From Pseudomonas fluvialis (lineage in GTDB: Bacteria; Pseudomonadota; Gammaproteobacteria; Pseudomonadales; Pseudomonadaceae): a DNA stretch of 64,000 nucleotides. The position numbers and the translations under genes were made by a program. The notes below the pieces were generated by a model that worked only from the letters and a program-made list of their open reading frames with translations, searched no databases and had not been told where the DNA came from. Positions 24,345 to 33,073 of the stretch are shown piece after piece. Each line of letters starts with the position of its first letter. Position 1 is the first letter of the stretch. The DNA lies in NCBI RefSeq assembly GCF_014207935.1, contig NZ_JACHLL010000005.1, positions 124,001 through 188,000 on the forward strand, written 5' to 3'.

Positions 24345-25019
24345 CTAGCAGTGCAGTTGCAGATAGGGAGCCACGGCTGCCGGCGTCGCGACAGGCAGAT
24401 GAGGCACAAACCCCAGGCAAGGCGCCGGTAGGCGCTCACGGAGTGTCGCCAGGTTATCCTCCAGCCGAGAGGCGTTCGGATCGACTAGATTGGCGACCCA
24501 GCCAACCAGCGGTAAACCGTCACGCAGGATCGCCTCGGCGCTGAGCAGGGCGTGATTGATGCAGCCCAGACGCACACCGACCACCAGAATCACCGGCAGC
24601 TGCAAGGCAATCGCCAGATCGGACAAGCTCTGCTCACCGGCCAGCGGCACCCGCCAGCCACCGGCACCCTCGACCAGGGTGAAGTCAGCCCCCAGCGCAA
24701 GCACCGCCCGTACCGGTTCGGCCAGGGCGGCCACCGTCAGTTCGACGCCCGACTCGCGAGCAGCCAGATGCGGGGCAATGGCCGGCTCGAAGGCCAGCGG
24801 GTTGACCTGTTCATAGCGCAACGGCAATGAGCACTCACCCAGCAGGGCCAGCGCATCACCATTGCGCAAGCCCGCTTCGGTCAGCTCACACCCCGACGCC
24901 ACCGGTTTGGCCGCGGCGGTCGAGAGCCCCGCCAGGCGCGCGGCATGCAGCAGGCCGGCGGCGATGGTGGTTTTGCCGATCTCGGTATCGGTGCCGGTGA
25001 CGAAGAATGCTCGCTTCAC
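24345..25019 (-). CDS. bioD: Dethiobiotin synthetase
   Basis: 224 residues, the normal length. P-loop region FFVTGTDTEIGKTTIAAGLL at the N-terminus, then the substrate region VASGCELTEAGLRN, LVEGAGGWRVPLAG and VILVVGVRLGCINHALLSAEAI, all standard BioD motifs. It closes the ureido ring of dethiobiotin from 7,8-diaminopelargonic acid with CO2 and ATP, the penultimate step of biotin synthesis. It is the last gene of bioB-bioF-bioH-bioC-bioD; its start follows the bioC stop by 2 bp. bioA, needed for the preceding step, is not in the window. Confidence 0.96.
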   Translation of the reverse strand: MKRAFFVTGTDTEIGKTTIAAGLLHAARLAGLSTAAAKPVASGCELTEAGLRNGDALALLGECSLPLRYEQVNPLAFEPAIAPHLAARESGVELTVAALAEPVRAVLALGADFTLVEGAGGWRVPLAGEQSLSDLAIALQLPVILVVGVRLGCINHALLSAEAILRDGLPLVGWVANLVDPNASRLEDNLATLRERLPAPCLGFVPHLPVATPAAVAPYLQLHC

Positions 25020-25021
25020 GG

Positions 25022-25840
25022 TCAGGCGTCCTTGCGCAAAATGCCGTAGACCACCTGATAGGTCGCCGGCAGCCCTTCAGGTTGACGAAACTGTTCGTAG
25101 GCCTCGACCAGCGCACGAATCCGCGCCCGCCCTGTCAGGCCGTCCGGGCGCCCCGGATTGAGATTGTGTGCGCCGATGTCCTTGAGCGAGCGGGTCAGCT
25201 CGCGCAGGTCGGCAAAATGCAGGACCTCGGCCCGGCGTTGCAGGCCCTGGACTTTCAGACCACTGGCCGCGCACAGATGCTGATAGTCGCTGAAACGGCG
25301 GAAGCGATTGACGTGGACAAAGCCATCGACCGCCTGCCAGCTGTCACGCAGCTCCTGCAGGGTACCTACGCACAGACTGCTGAAAGCCAGCATCCCGCCG
25401 GGCTGCAGTACCCGCCGGGCCTCGCGCAGCACCGAGGAGAAATCGCCACACCACTGCAACGCCAGGCTGGAGAAGATCAGTTGCTGACTGCCGCTCCGAA
25501 GCGGCAACTGCTCGGCATCGCCAGCGACAAACAGCTGAGCGCCGCCCAGCGGACGAGCATGCCGCAGCATGCCCTCGGCGATATCCAGCGCCACACCCTG
25601 GGCTGCCGGGAAGCGCTGCGCCAGCTCGCGACTGAAATAGCCGGTGCCGCAGCCCAGGTCGAGCCACTGCTGCGCCTGGTAATCGGCCGGCAGCGCACTC
25701 AGCAGCTGCTGACCCACAGTACGTTGCAGCTCGGCCACGGCATCGTAGCTGGCCGCCGCCCGGGAAAAGGACGCCGCCACCTGACGCTTGTCCGGCAGCC
25801 CATCCTGACCGTCCTCGGCAGAGCGCAGCGCATCAGTCAT
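25022..25840 (-). CDS. bioC: Malonyl-ACP O-methyltransferase
   Basis: 272 residues from the ATG at 25840, which overlaps the bioH stop by 8 bp; the frame extends upstream inside bioH but without a site. It contains [22 protein letters not shown], typical of BioC, the SAM-binding motif [32 protein letters not shown], and FSSLALQWC. It methylates the free carboxyl of malonyl-ACP so that the fatty-acid synthase can build the pimeloyl chain. BioH, encoded just upstream, later removes the methyl ester. Confidence 0.95.
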   Translation of the reverse strand: MTDALRSAEDGQDGLPDKRQVAASFSRAAASYDAVAELQRTVGQQLLSALPADYQAQQWLDLGCGTGYFSRELAQRFPAAQGVALDIAEGMLRHARPLGGAQLFVAGDAEQLPLRSGSQQLIFSSLALQWCGDFSSVLREARRVLQPGGMLAFSSLCVGTLQELRDSWQAVDGFVHVNRFRRFSDYQHLCAASGLKVQGLQRRAEVLHFADLRELTRSLKDIGAHNLNPGRPDGLTGRARIRALVEAYEQFRQPEGLPATYQVVYGILRKDA

Positions 25841-26564
25841 CGCGCACCTCGGTGAGGAAGGCATCGATGGCCGCTGCCACCTCATGTGGCCGTTCCAGCG
25901 GGAAGGCATGACTGCCCTCCTCCAGCAGGCCCACTTCGATATCCGGCTGCAGCGTCAGCAGCGCCTCGGCCACCTCGGCCGGCACCAGCGCATCGCCACC
26001 GGCAAGCAGGTGCAGCTGCGGCCCGGCATAACGCTGGATGGCATCCCGGCTGTCGAAGCTGGCCAATACCTGCAGGCCGGCGAGCAGCTGCTCGGCACTG
26101 GCATGCGGCGCAGCCATATTCAGCTGGCGGGCCAGAGCACGCGGATCGGCGGCGCCCTGACTGCAGAGCAGGCTGAAGCGTTTCAGCGTCGCGGCAGGAT
26201 TTTCCTCGCAGCCCTGATAGAACGCATTGAAAGTGGCCTCCGGCATGCCATGCGGCCATTCGTCATGCGCCACAAAACAAGGGTTGCTGGCCAGGGTGAG
26301 CAGGCCGCAGCAACGCTCGCCGCGCAGCGCCGCCAGCTCGCTGGCGAGCATGCCGCCCAGCGACCAGCCGCCGAGCCAGGTATAGGGCGGCAAGCGCTCG
26401 TCCAGCTCCAGCAGCCACTCGCGACTGTCACCACTGTCTAGGTCCGGTAGCGGCTCGATCTCCACCAGCAGATGCTCGTCCAGCCGGCGCAAGGCCTCGG
26501 CCAGCACTTCCAGCGGCAGACTCCCAAGCCCCCAGCCCGGCAGCAGAATCAGCTTGTTACGCAT
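25833..26564 (-). CDS. bioH: Pimeloyl-ACP methyl ester esterase
   Basis: 243 residues from the ATG at 26564, six bases after AGGAGG; the GTG two codons earlier has no spacing. Alpha/beta hydrolase: [11 protein letters not shown] holds the oxyanion region, the nucleophile elbow is [13 protein letters not shown], a late Asp is in [12 protein letters not shown] and the catalytic His in [12 protein letters not shown]. It hydrolyses pimeloyl-ACP methyl ester, ending the disguised fatty-acid phase of biotin synthesis. It overlaps bioF upstream (8 bp) and bioC downstream (8 bp), so translation is coupled. Confidence 0.94.
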   Translation of the reverse strand: MRNKLILLPGWGLGSLPLEVLAEALRRLDEHLLVEIEPLPDLDSGDSREWLLELDERLPPYTWLGGWSLGGMLASELAALRGERCCGLLTLASNPCFVAHDEWPHGMPEATFNAFYQGCEENPAATLKRFSLLCSQGAADPRALARQLNMAAPHASAEQLLAGLQVLASFDSRDAIQRYAGPQLHLLAGGDALVPAEVAEALLTLQPDIEVGLLEEGSHAFPLERPHEVAAAIDAFLTEVRDD

Positions 26565-27741
26565 CGGCACCCTCCTCGGGGTTCGCCAGCAGCGGCCAGC
26601 ATTCCGCCAGCGCCTGCAGCAGTCGCTCCAGCTGCGCCTCGCTGTGCGCGGCGGAGAGCGTCACGCGCAGACGGCCGCTGCCGGCCGGCACGGTCGGTGG
26701 GCGAATGGCACCCACCAGCAGACCGCGCGCCTTGAGCATGGCCGACAACTGCATGGCCCGCTCACTGTCACCGACCAGAATCGGCTGGATCGGCGTCGGG
26801 CTGTCCATCAGGGTCAGACCGATCTCGGCCGCGCCCTGACGGAAACGTGCGATCAGCGTGTTCAGGTGGTCACGCCGCCAGCCTTCACTCTGCAGCAGCT
26901 CAAGGCTCTTGAGGGTGGCGCAGGCCACCGCTGGCGGCTGGCTGGTGGTGTAGATGTAGGGACGGGCGAACTGGATCAGCGTCTCGATCAGCTCCTCGCT
27001 GCCGGCGACAAAGGCACCGGCGGTGCCGAAGGCCTTGCCCAGGGTGCCGACCAGCACCGGCACATCATCCAGGCCCAGACCGAAATGCTCGACAATGCCG
27101 CCGCCCGTGGCGCCCAGCGGTCCGAAGCCGTGGGCATCATCGACCATCATCCAGGCCTTGTTGCGGCGCGCCTCGGCACACAGCGCCGGCAGGTCGGCGA
27201 GGTCGCCGTCCATGCTGAACACGCCATCGGTGACCACCAGGGTGTTGCCCGTGGCCTTTTCCAGTCGGTTGGCCAGGCTGGCCGCGTCATTGTGCAGATA
27301 ACGGGAGAAGCGCGCTCCGGACAGCAGGCCCGCATCCAGCAGGGACGCATGATTGAGGCGGTCTTCCAGCACCGTATCACCCTGCCCGACCAGGGCGGTG
27401 ACGGCGGCCAGATTGGCCATGTAGCCGGTGGAGAACAGCAGCGCCCGCGGACGCCCGGTGAATTCGGCCAGCGTTTCTTCCAGCTCGTGGTGCGGCGTGC
27501 TGTGGCCGATCACCAGGTGCGAGGCGCCGCCACCGACGCCCCATTTCTCGGCGCCGGCGCGCAGGGCGGCGATCACCTCGGGGTGGTTGGCCAGGCCCAG
27601 GTAGTCATTGGAGCAGAAGGCCAGCAGCGACTGGCCATCGACGCGCACCTCGGGGCCCTGCGGCCCCTCCAGCAGCGGGCGCTGGCGGAACAGGTGGGCG
27701 GCACGACGCTCGGCCAGGCGCGTGGCGAGATCAAAGGCCAT
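26557..27741 (-). CDS. bioF: 8-amino-7-oxononanoate synthase
   Basis: 394 residues. PLP-dependent alpha-oxoamine synthase: [41 protein letters not shown], the PLP-stacking region [14 protein letters not shown], and the Schiff-base Lys in [17 protein letters not shown]. It condenses pimeloyl-ACP (or -CoA) with L-alanine to 8-amino-7-oxononanoate. It lies 13 bp after bioB and overlaps bioH. Confidence 0.96.
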   Translation of the reverse strand: MAFDLATRLAERRAAHLFRQRPLLEGPQGPEVRVDGQSLLAFCSNDYLGLANHPEVIAALRAGAEKWGVGGGASHLVIGHSTPHHELEETLAEFTGRPRALLFSTGYMANLAAVTALVGQGDTVLEDRLNHASLLDAGLLSGARFSRYLHNDAASLANRLEKATGNTLVVTDGVFSMDGDLADLPALCAEARRNKAWMMVDDAHGFGPLGATGGGIVEHFGLGLDDVPVLVGTLGKAFGTAGAFVAGSEELIETLIQFARPYIYTTSQPPAVACATLKSLELLQSEGWRRDHLNTLIARFRQGAAEIGLTLMDSPTPIQPILVGDSERAMQLSAMLKARGLLVGAIRPPTVPAGSGRLRVTLSAAHSEAQLERLLQALAECWPLLANPEEGADA

Positions 27742-27754
27742 CGGCGGCCCCGGC

Positions 27755-28813
27755 TCAGGCCGACGCGGCGTTGTAGAACAGCTTGGAATCGCGCTGCTCA
27801 GCCAGGGCCTGCTCGATGGCGGCCTGGTGCACCTCGTCGGCGTGTTCCTCGCGCTCCTCGGGCTTGATCCCCAGGCGCTTGAACAGCTGCATGTCCTTGT
27901 CGGCCTGCGGGTTGGCGGTGGTCAGCAGCTTCTCGCCATAGAAAATCGAATTGGCGCCGGCCATAAAGGCCAGGGCCTGCATCTGCTCGTTCATCGCCTC
28001 GCGCCCGGCGGACAGGCGCACGTGGGATTTCGGCATCATGATCCGCGCCACGGCAAGCATGCGAATGAAGTCGAACGGATCGACGTCCTGCTCCTCGGCC
28101 AGCGGCGTGCCCTTGACCTTGACCAGCATGTTGATCGGCACGCTTTCCGGGTGTTCCGGCAGGTTGGCCAGCTGGATCAAGAGCCCTGCGCGGTCGTCCA
28201 GCGACTCGCCCATGCCGAGGATGCCGCCGGAGCAGATCTTCATTCCCGCCTCGCGCACGTAGGCCAGGGTCTGCAGGCGCTCGCTGTAGGTACGGGTTGT
28301 GATGATGTTGCCGTAGAACTCCGGCGAGGTATCCAGGTTGTGGTTGTAGTAGTCGAGGCCGGCAGCAGCCAGCGCCTGGGTCTGCTCCTTGTCGAGCTTG
28401 CCCAGGGTCATGCAGGTTTCCAGGCCCAGGGCCTTCACGCCCTCGACCATCTTCAGCACGTAGGGCATGTCCTTGGCCGACGGGTGTTTCCAGGCCGCGC
28501 CCATGCAGAACCGGGTGGAGCCGATGGCCTTGGCCTCGGCGGCCGCCTCCAGCACCTTCTGCACCTCCATCAGCTTTTCCTTGTCCAGGCCGGTGTTGTA
28601 GTGGCCGGACTGCGGGCAGTACTTGCAATCTTCCGGACAGGCGCCGGTCTTGATCGACAGCAGCGTGGAAACCTGCACGCGATTCGGGTCGAAGTGTGCG
28701 CGGTGCACGGTCTGGGCCTGGAACAGCAGGTCGTTGAACGGCTGTTCGAACAGGGCCTTGACCTCGGCCAGGGTCCAGTCGTGGCGGGTAACGGAAGCAG
28801 TGCTGGCACTCAT
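27755..28813 (-). CDS. bioB: Biotin synthase (radical SAM)
   Basis: 352 residues, as usual in Pseudomonas. The radical SAM cluster motif [14 protein letters not shown] (CxxxCxxC) follows [34 protein letters not shown] and the second-cluster region [30 protein letters not shown] follow. It inserts sulfur into dethiobiotin. It is the first gene of the operon; a BirA-like operator overlaps a candidate promoter about 80-110 bp before the start and lies inside the divergent comF gene. Confidence 0.97.
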   Translation of the reverse strand: MSASTASVTRHDWTLAEVKALFEQPFNDLLFQAQTVHRAHFDPNRVQVSTLLSIKTGACPEDCKYCPQSGHYNTGLDKEKLMEVQKVLEAAAEAKAIGSTRFCMGAAWKHPSAKDMPYVLKMVEGVKALGLETCMTLGKLDKEQTQALAAAGLDYYNHNLDTSPEFYGNIITTRTYSERLQTLAYVREAGMKICSGGILGMGESLDDRAGLLIQLANLPEHPESVPINMLVKVKGTPLAEEQDVDPFDFIRMLAVARIMMPKSHVRLSAGREAMNEQMQALAFMAGANSIFYGEKLLTTANPQADKDMQLFKRLGIKPEEREEHADEVHQAAIEQALAEQRDSKLFYNAASA

Positions 28814-28884
28814 CGGGGGTATTCCTTATTCGTTGGCTGCTAGGCTGGTCGCAACACGGATGCAGGCATCGTCAGGGAAGCACC

Positions 28885-29634
28885 ATGCGCTGTCAACCAA
28901 CCCGGCAATATCAGGTTTACAACTGGACAAAAAACAAACAGATCTGTTTGTTGTGTGATGAACCGGCCGAAGCCGGGCCGCCGCTCTGCGCCGCCTGTGA
29001 AACGGAGCTGCCCTGGCTCGGCGCGCACTGTGCAGTGTGCGCCCTGCCGCTGACAGGCACGCCAGAGGGCGGCCCGCTGACCTGCGGCGCCTGCCTGCGC
29101 AAGCCGCCTCCGTTCAGCCGGGTCGAGGCAGTCTGGCGCTATGCCTTCCCGCTGGACAGCCTGATCACCCGCTTCAAGCATCAGGCGCAATGGCCCATGG
29201 GACGCCTGCTGGCCAGCCTGATGTCACATCACCTGCAACATGCCTTCAGCGAAGGCCTGCCGCGCCCTGATCTGCTGCTCCCCGTGCCACTGAGCAGGCA
29301 GCGCCTGCGCCAACGCGGATTCAATCAGGCGGCCATGCTCGCCGACTGGCTGGCCGGCGAACTGCAGCTGAAGCAGCAGAACACCTGGCTGCAACGGGTG
29401 CAGGACACGCCGGCGCAGCAGAACCTCGATGCCGCCCAGCGCCAGCGCAACCTGCGCCATGCCTTCGCCCTGGCCAGGCAGGCCAGGGTGCAAGGCCTGC
29501 ACCTGGCCCTGGTGGATGACGTACTAACCACCGGCGCCACCGCCTCCTGCCTAGCGCGCTTGCTGCTCAAGACAGGCGCTGCACGGGTGGATGTCTACTG
29601 CCTGGCGCGCACGCCCCGCCCGGGTTACGCCTAA
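28885..29634 (+). CDS. comF: ComF-family phosphoribosyltransferase-like protein
   Basis: 249 residues. The N-terminal zinc-ribbon-like region is ICLLCDEPAEAGPPLCAACETELPWLGAHCAVCALPL...CGACLRKPP (paired Cys). The C-terminal type I phosphoribosyltransferase domain has the PRPP loop ALVDDVLTTGATASCLARLL and the RQRLRQRGFNQAAMLA motif. ComF is needed for natural transformation in several bacteria and may act on DNA entering the cytoplasm; the reaction is not settled. The first 20 residues (MRCQPTRQYQVYNWTKNKQ) are encoded by DNA that also holds the bioB operator, so the true start could be later, though no other ATG is in frame nearby. Confidence 0.9.
   Translation: MRCQPTRQYQVYNWTKNKQICLLCDEPAEAGPPLCAACETELPWLGAHCAVCALPLTGTPEGGPLTCGACLRKPPPFSRVEAVWRYAFPLDSLITRFKHQAQWPMGRLLASLMSHHLQHAFSEGLPRPDLLLPVPLSRQRLRQRGFNQAAMLADWLAGELQLKQQNTWLQRVQDTPAQQNLDAAQRQRNLRHAFALARQARVQGLHLALVDDVLTTGATASCLARLLLKTGAARVDVYCLARTPRPGYA
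28890..28922 (-). promoter_or_regulatory. BirA-like biotin operator of bioB
   Basis: Read toward bioB: TTGTAAACC-N15-GGTTGACAG. The first half-site is identical to the E. coli BirA half-site and the second differs by two bases; the spacer is 15 where I recall 16 in E. coli. A candidate bioB promoter (TTGTTT, 18 bases, TGATAT at 28913-28908) overlaps it, as expected for repression by biotin-loaded BirA. Confidence 0.72.
28933..28952. repeat. 20-bp perfect palindrome beside the bioB operator
   Basis: AACAAACAGATCTGTTTGTT, perfect over 20 bases, 10 bp from the BirA-like site, inside comF codons for NKQICLL. It lies at or just upstream of the candidate bioB -35. It could be a second operator or a hairpin in the comF mRNA. 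Confidence 0.6.
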
Positions 29635-29675
29635 AGAGGTAATTGACCTGCCCAGCGGGATCGCTCAGGGTATGG

Positions 29676-29699
29676 CGCTATATACAAATCTATATGGCG
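29676..29699 (+). promoter_or_regulatory. ModE box upstream of modE
   Basis: CGCTATATA-N6-TATATGGCG, a near-perfect dyad matching the ModE consensus (CGnTATATA, 6-7 bases, TATATnnCG). It ends 7 bp before the modE ATG, so molybdate-bound ModE would block its own transcript and modAB. Confidence 0.85.
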
Positions 29700-29706
29700 A
29701 ATCCCG

Positions 29707-30465
29707 ATGAGCCTGTTGACCACCCTCGCCCAGCATGTCGCCCGGCGACCCCAGCGGATCGCCCTGCTGCAACAGATTGCCGAGCAGGGCTCGATCACCC
29801 GCGCGGCCAAAGCGGCCGGCCTGAGCTACAAGGCCGCCTGGGATGCCATCGAGGAACTCAACAACCTGGCGGCCACGCCGCTGGTGGAGCGCAGTGTCGG
29901 TGGTCGTGGCGGCGGTGGCGCACGCCTGTCCGTACAAGGCGAGCGCCTGCTGCAGCTGTACCAGCGACTGGAAGCGCTGCAGGCCCAGGTGCTGCAGGCC
30001 GCCGAGCACGACAGTGACCTGCAGCTGCTCGGCCGTCTGATGCTGCACACCAGTGCCCGCAATCAGCTGAGCGGCTGGGTGCGCGCCATTCACCCCAGCG
30101 GCGGCAACGACCTGATCGACATAGAGCTGCCGGGCGGCGCCTGCCTGCAAGCGCAGATCACCCACGACAGCACCGAACGCCTGCAACTGCAGCCGGGCAG
30201 CAACGTGGTCGCCCTGTTCAAGGCCGGTTGGCTGAAGCTGAGCCCCGCTGTATCGACCAGCATGGAGGACAACCGGTTGAGCGGCCATATCGAACAGATT
30301 GTGAATGGGGACGACAGCTGTGAAGTGCATATCCGCCTGAGCGGCGGCCAGTCGCTGTGTGCCCTGGCCCAGGCCGCGCAGCTGCAGGCCGAGCAACTCA
30401 CCCTGAACAGCCCGGTACTGGCCCAGGTCAGCCCGAGCCAGGTACTGATCGGTCGCCAATTTTGA
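29707..30465 (+). CDS. modE: ModE molybdate-responsive transcriptional regulator
   Basis: 252 residues. The N-terminal winged helix-turn-helix (RRPQRIALLQQIAEQGSITRAAKAAGLSYKAAWDAIEELNNL) with the ModE wing GGRGGGGARLSVQGERLLQLY is followed by two TOBE/Mop molybdate-binding domains: SARNQLSGWVRAIHPSGGNDLIDIELPGG and DNRLSGHIEQIVNGDDSCEVHIRLSGG. Molybdate-bound ModE represses molybdate uptake genes and activates some molybdoenzyme genes. The box directly in front of the gene implies autoregulation. modA follows after 11 bp. In P. aeruginosa, as I remember, the regulator stands next to comF and srkA without modA and modB. Confidence 0.94.
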   Translation: MSLLTTLAQHVARRPQRIALLQQIAEQGSITRAAKAAGLSYKAAWDAIEELNNLAATPLVERSVGGRGGGGARLSVQGERLLQLYQRLEALQAQVLQAAEHDSDLQLLGRLMLHTSARNQLSGWVRAIHPSGGNDLIDIELPGGACLQAQITHDSTERLQLQPGSNVVALFKAGWLKLSPAVSTSMEDNRLSGHIEQIVNGDDSCEVHIRLSGGQSLCALAQAAQLQAEQLTLNSPVLAQVSPSQVLIGRQF

Positions 30466-30476
30466 TCTCGCGAGCC

Positions 30477-31220
30477 ATGACCATGCGCAGCCTCATTACC
30501 ACCGCCCTGCTCAGCCTGACCCTGCACGTGCAGGCCGCAGAGCCGCTGCGTATTGCCGTCGCGGCCAACCTGCTGCCGGTGATGGAACGGATCGCCCACG
30601 ACTATCAGCAGCACGGCGGCCAGCCCGTGCAACTGGCGGGCGGCTCCAGTGGCGCATTCTTCGAGCAGATCCGCCGTGGAGCGCCTTTCGACCTGTTCTT
30701 CTCTGCCGACGCCGAACGCCCGCAGCAACTGGCCGACGCGGGCATCGGTCAGGACGCGCAAAGCTACGCCTGCGGGCGCCTGGCCCTGTGGACGCCACGC
30801 CATAGCCCAGACCTCAACGCCCTGCCCGCCGGCAAGCTGGCCATTGCCCAGCCGGACACCGCACCTTACGGCAAGGCTGCCCTGCAGGCCCTGGAGCGCA
30901 GCGGCCAGTTGCAAGCCGTGCAGCCACGCCTGGTGTATGCCCAGGACATCGGCCAGGCCTACCAGTTCGTCTCCAGCGGCAATGCGCCTGCGGGCCTGGT
31001 CGCATTGAGCCAGTTGCGCGCCAGCCAGGTCCCCTCCGGCCAGTACGCCGTGCTCGCCTATACGCTGTACAGGCCCCTGTTGCAGAAGCGCATCCTACTG
31101 GCCACGGGCACGCGTGCGGCGCTGGCAGAAGACTTCCTGCAGTTCTTCGACGCGCAGCAGAGCACGCTGAAGAACGCCGGTTACATCCTGCCCGGAGAGA
31201 CCGGCTGTGCTGCTGAGTAA
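30477..31220 (+). CDS. modA: Molybdate-binding periplasmic protein
   Basis: 247 residues from the ATG at 30477 with a signal peptide ending HVQAA. It contains the family motifs: RIAVAANLLPVMERIAHDY, QLAGGSSGAFFEQIRRGAPFDLFFSADAERP (oxyanion-binding Ser/Ala residues), and a late YAQDIGQAYQFVSSGNAPAGLVALSQL. It delivers molybdate or tungstate to the ModB permease. Its end overlaps the modB start by 14 bp. It appears to be in one operon with modE. Confidence 0.93.
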   Translation: MTMRSLITTALLSLTLHVQAAEPLRIAVAANLLPVMERIAHDYQQHGGQPVQLAGGSSGAFFEQIRRGAPFDLFFSADAERPQQLADAGIGQDAQSYACGRLALWTPRHSPDLNALPAGKLAIAQPDTAPYGKAALQALERSGQLQAVQPRLVYAQDIGQAYQFVSSGNAPAGLVALSQLRASQVPSGQYAVLAYTLYRPLLQKRILLATGTRAALAEDFLQFFDAQQSTLKNAGYILPGETGCAAE

Positions 31221-31899
31221 TGCCGACTGGCAAGCGGTGGGCATCAGCCTGCAACTGGCTGGCCTGTCCACTGTCCTCCTGCTGCTGATCGGCCTGCCCC
31301 TGGCGATCTGGCGGGTGCGCCGGGAAACGCCGTTACGTCGGGTACTGGACGCCGTGCTGGCCCTGCCGCTGGTTCTGCCGCCCACGGTGCTGGGCTTTTA
31401 CCTGCTGGTGCTGTTCGCCCCGCAGACGCTGCTGGGCAGCAGCTGGCAGTGGCTGAGCGGCCAGCCGCTGGCCTTCAGCTTTGCCGGGCTGGTGCTGGGC
31501 TCGGTGATCTACTCACTGCCCTTCGTCGTGCAGCCGCTGACCGTCGCCCTGCGCGAGATCCCGGTCAATCTGCTGGAGTCCGCCGCCAGCCTCGGCGCCA
31601 ACCGCTGGCAGCGCCTGTGGCGCATCACCCTGCCCCTGCTGCGCCGCGGCCTGCTGGTCGCCGCCACCCTGGGCTTTGCCCACACACTCGGCGAATTTGG
31701 CGTGGTACTGATGCTCGGCGGCAGTATTCCGGGGGAAACCCAGGTGGTGTCGATCGCCCTGTTCCAGCATGTCGAAGCCTCGCGCTACGCCCAGGCCCAT
31801 CAACTGGCGGCCCTGATGCTCGGCCTGTCGTTCTTCCTTCTGCTGCTGGTCTATGGCCTGGGCGCCCAGCGCCGGCCTGCTCCCGCGCCGCGCGACTAA
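31207..31899 (+). CDS. modB: Molybdate ABC transporter permease
   Basis: 230 residues from a GTG at 31207. Five to six membrane helices, with LALPLVLPPTVLGFYLL early, and the EAA loop ESAASLGANRWQRLWRITLPLLRRGLL, which contacts an ABC ATPase, then HTLGEFGVVLMLGGSIPGETQVVSIALF. All features of ModB are intact, so it needs an ATPase partner, but the next gene is srkA and modC is missing from this place and from the whole window. It must use a ModC encoded elsewhere, or the transporter is incomplete. Confidence 0.93.
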   Translation: MLLSNADWQAVGISLQLAGLSTVLLLLIGLPLAIWRVRRETPLRRVLDAVLALPLVLPPTVLGFYLLVLFAPQTLLGSSWQWLSGQPLAFSFAGLVLGSVIYSLPFVVQPLTVALREIPVNLLESAASLGANRWQRLWRITLPLLRRGLLVAATLGFAHTLGEFGVVLMLGGSIPGETQVVSIALFQHVEASRYAQAHQLAALMLGLSFFLLLLVYGLGAQRRPAPAPRD

Positions 31900-31914
31900 C
31901 CGCCCAGGCGCAAT

Positions 31915-31931
31915 GCGGCTAGACTAGCCGC
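31915..31931. repeat. 17-bp inverted repeat between modB and srkA
   Basis: GCGGCTAG-A-CTAGCCGC, a perfect 8-bp dyad with one central base. There is no T-run, so it is not a standard terminator. It includes a TAGACT that could be a -10 for srkA. Confidence 0.5.
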
Positions 31932-31950
31932 CCCGCCACTGGAGCCGGCC

Positions 31951-32925
31951 ATGTCCCATCCCTTTGCCACCCTCAGCCCCGACCTGGTGCTGGACGCCGT
32001 GGAAAGCCTCGGCTACCTCAGCGATGCCCGCGTGCTGGCCCTCAACAGCTACGAAAACCGCGTCTATCAGGTCGGCATCGAAGGCGAGACCCCGCTGATC
32101 GCCAAGTTCTACCGCCCCGCGCGCTGGAGCAATGCGGCGATCCGCGAGGAGCATGCCTTCAGCCTGGAACTGGCCGAACACGAAATACCGGTGGTGGCGC
32201 CGTTGCTGCGCGATGGCGAGAGCCTGTTCGAACACGCCGGATTCCGCTTCGCCCTGTTCCCGCGGCGCGGTGGCCATGCGCCGGAACCGGGCAATCTCGA
32301 CCAGCTGTACCGCCTCGGCCAGTTGCTCGGCCGCCTGCACGGCGTCGGCGCCAGCCGACCGTTCCAGCACCGCGAAACCATGACGGTCGAGAACTTCGGC
32401 CACCAGTCGCTCGCCTGCGTACTGGACAGCGGCTTTCTCCCGGCCAGCCTGCGCCCGGCTTACGAGTCGGTCGCCCGTGACCTGCTGGCGCGGCTGGACG
32501 CCCTGTTCGCCAGCGTGCGCTACACGGCCATCCGCCTGCACGGCGACTGCCACCCGGGCAACCTGTTGTACCGTGACGAAGCCTTCCACATGGTCGATCT
32601 CGACGACTGCCGCATGGGACCGGCGATGCAGGACCTCTGGATGATGCTGGCTGGCGAGCGGCAGGAGCGCCTGGGCCAGCTCAGCGAACTGATGGAGGGC
32701 TATCAGGAATTCCACGACTTCGACCGCCGCGAACTGGCCCTGATCGAGGGCCTGAGAAGCCTGCGCCTGCTCCATTACAGTGCATGGCTGGCACGCCGCT
32801 GGGACGATCCGGCCTTCCCCATGAGCTTTCCCTGGTTCGCCAACGAACGCTACTGGGGCGATCAGGTCCTGGCGCTACGCGAGCAACTGGCCGCTCTAGA
32901 CGAGCCACCACTGCAACTGTTCTGA
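31951..32925 (+). CDS. srkA: Stress response kinase A (YihE/RdoA)
   Basis: 324 residues. Aminoglycoside-phosphotransferase/choline-kinase-like fold: YENRVYQVGIEGETPLIAKFYRPARWSNAAIREEHAFSLELAEHEIPV at the ATP site, catalytic loop RLHGDCHPGNLLYRDE and metal-binding VDLDDCRMGP, then LRLLHYSAWLARRWDDPAFPMSFPWF at the C-terminus. SrkA is a Ser/Thr kinase that protects E. coli from stress-induced death (counteracts MazF). It is the last of the rightward genes before the MSHA locus; 52 bp separate it from modB. It matches PA0486 in remembered gene order. Confidence 0.93.
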   Translation: MSHPFATLSPDLVLDAVESLGYLSDARVLALNSYENRVYQVGIEGETPLIAKFYRPARWSNAAIREEHAFSLELAEHEIPVVAPLLRDGESLFEHAGFRFALFPRRGGHAPEPGNLDQLYRLGQLLGRLHGVGASRPFQHRETMTVENFGHQSLACVLDSGFLPASLRPAYESVARDLLARLDALFASVRYTAIRLHGDCHPGNLLYRDEAFHMVDLDDCRMGPAMQDLWMMLAGERQERLGQLSELMEGYQEFHDFDRRELALIEGLRSLRLLHYSAWLARRWDDPAFPMSFPWFANERYWGDQVLALREQLAALDEPPLQLF

Positions 32926-33039
32926 CCCTTCATAAAACTGGCACACAGGCTGCATAGGCTTAAGCAACCGAGCAGCAGCTCTGCCAGTTTCGGGGACCTT
33001 GGTACAGGCAGGCCGGGGATTCCCTTTTTTATCGACAAC

Positions 33040-33069
33040 ACAAAGGCCACCCCATGGGGTGGCCTTTGT
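33040..33069. terminator. Probable bidirectional terminator between srkA and mshQ
   Basis: A perfect 30-bp palindrome centred on CCCCATGGGG with outer arms ACAAAGG/CCTTTGT. It lies 4 bp after the mshQ stop (minus) and 114 bp after srkA (plus). T-runs are short, so strength is uncertain. Confidence 0.7.
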
Positions 33070-33073
33070 CGTT

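Noticed and set aside
28890..28896. TTGACA in the second BirA half-site as bioB -35
   Set aside because: At 17 bases downstream the -10 would be GACGAT, which is poor; the TTGTTT/TGATAT pair is preferred.
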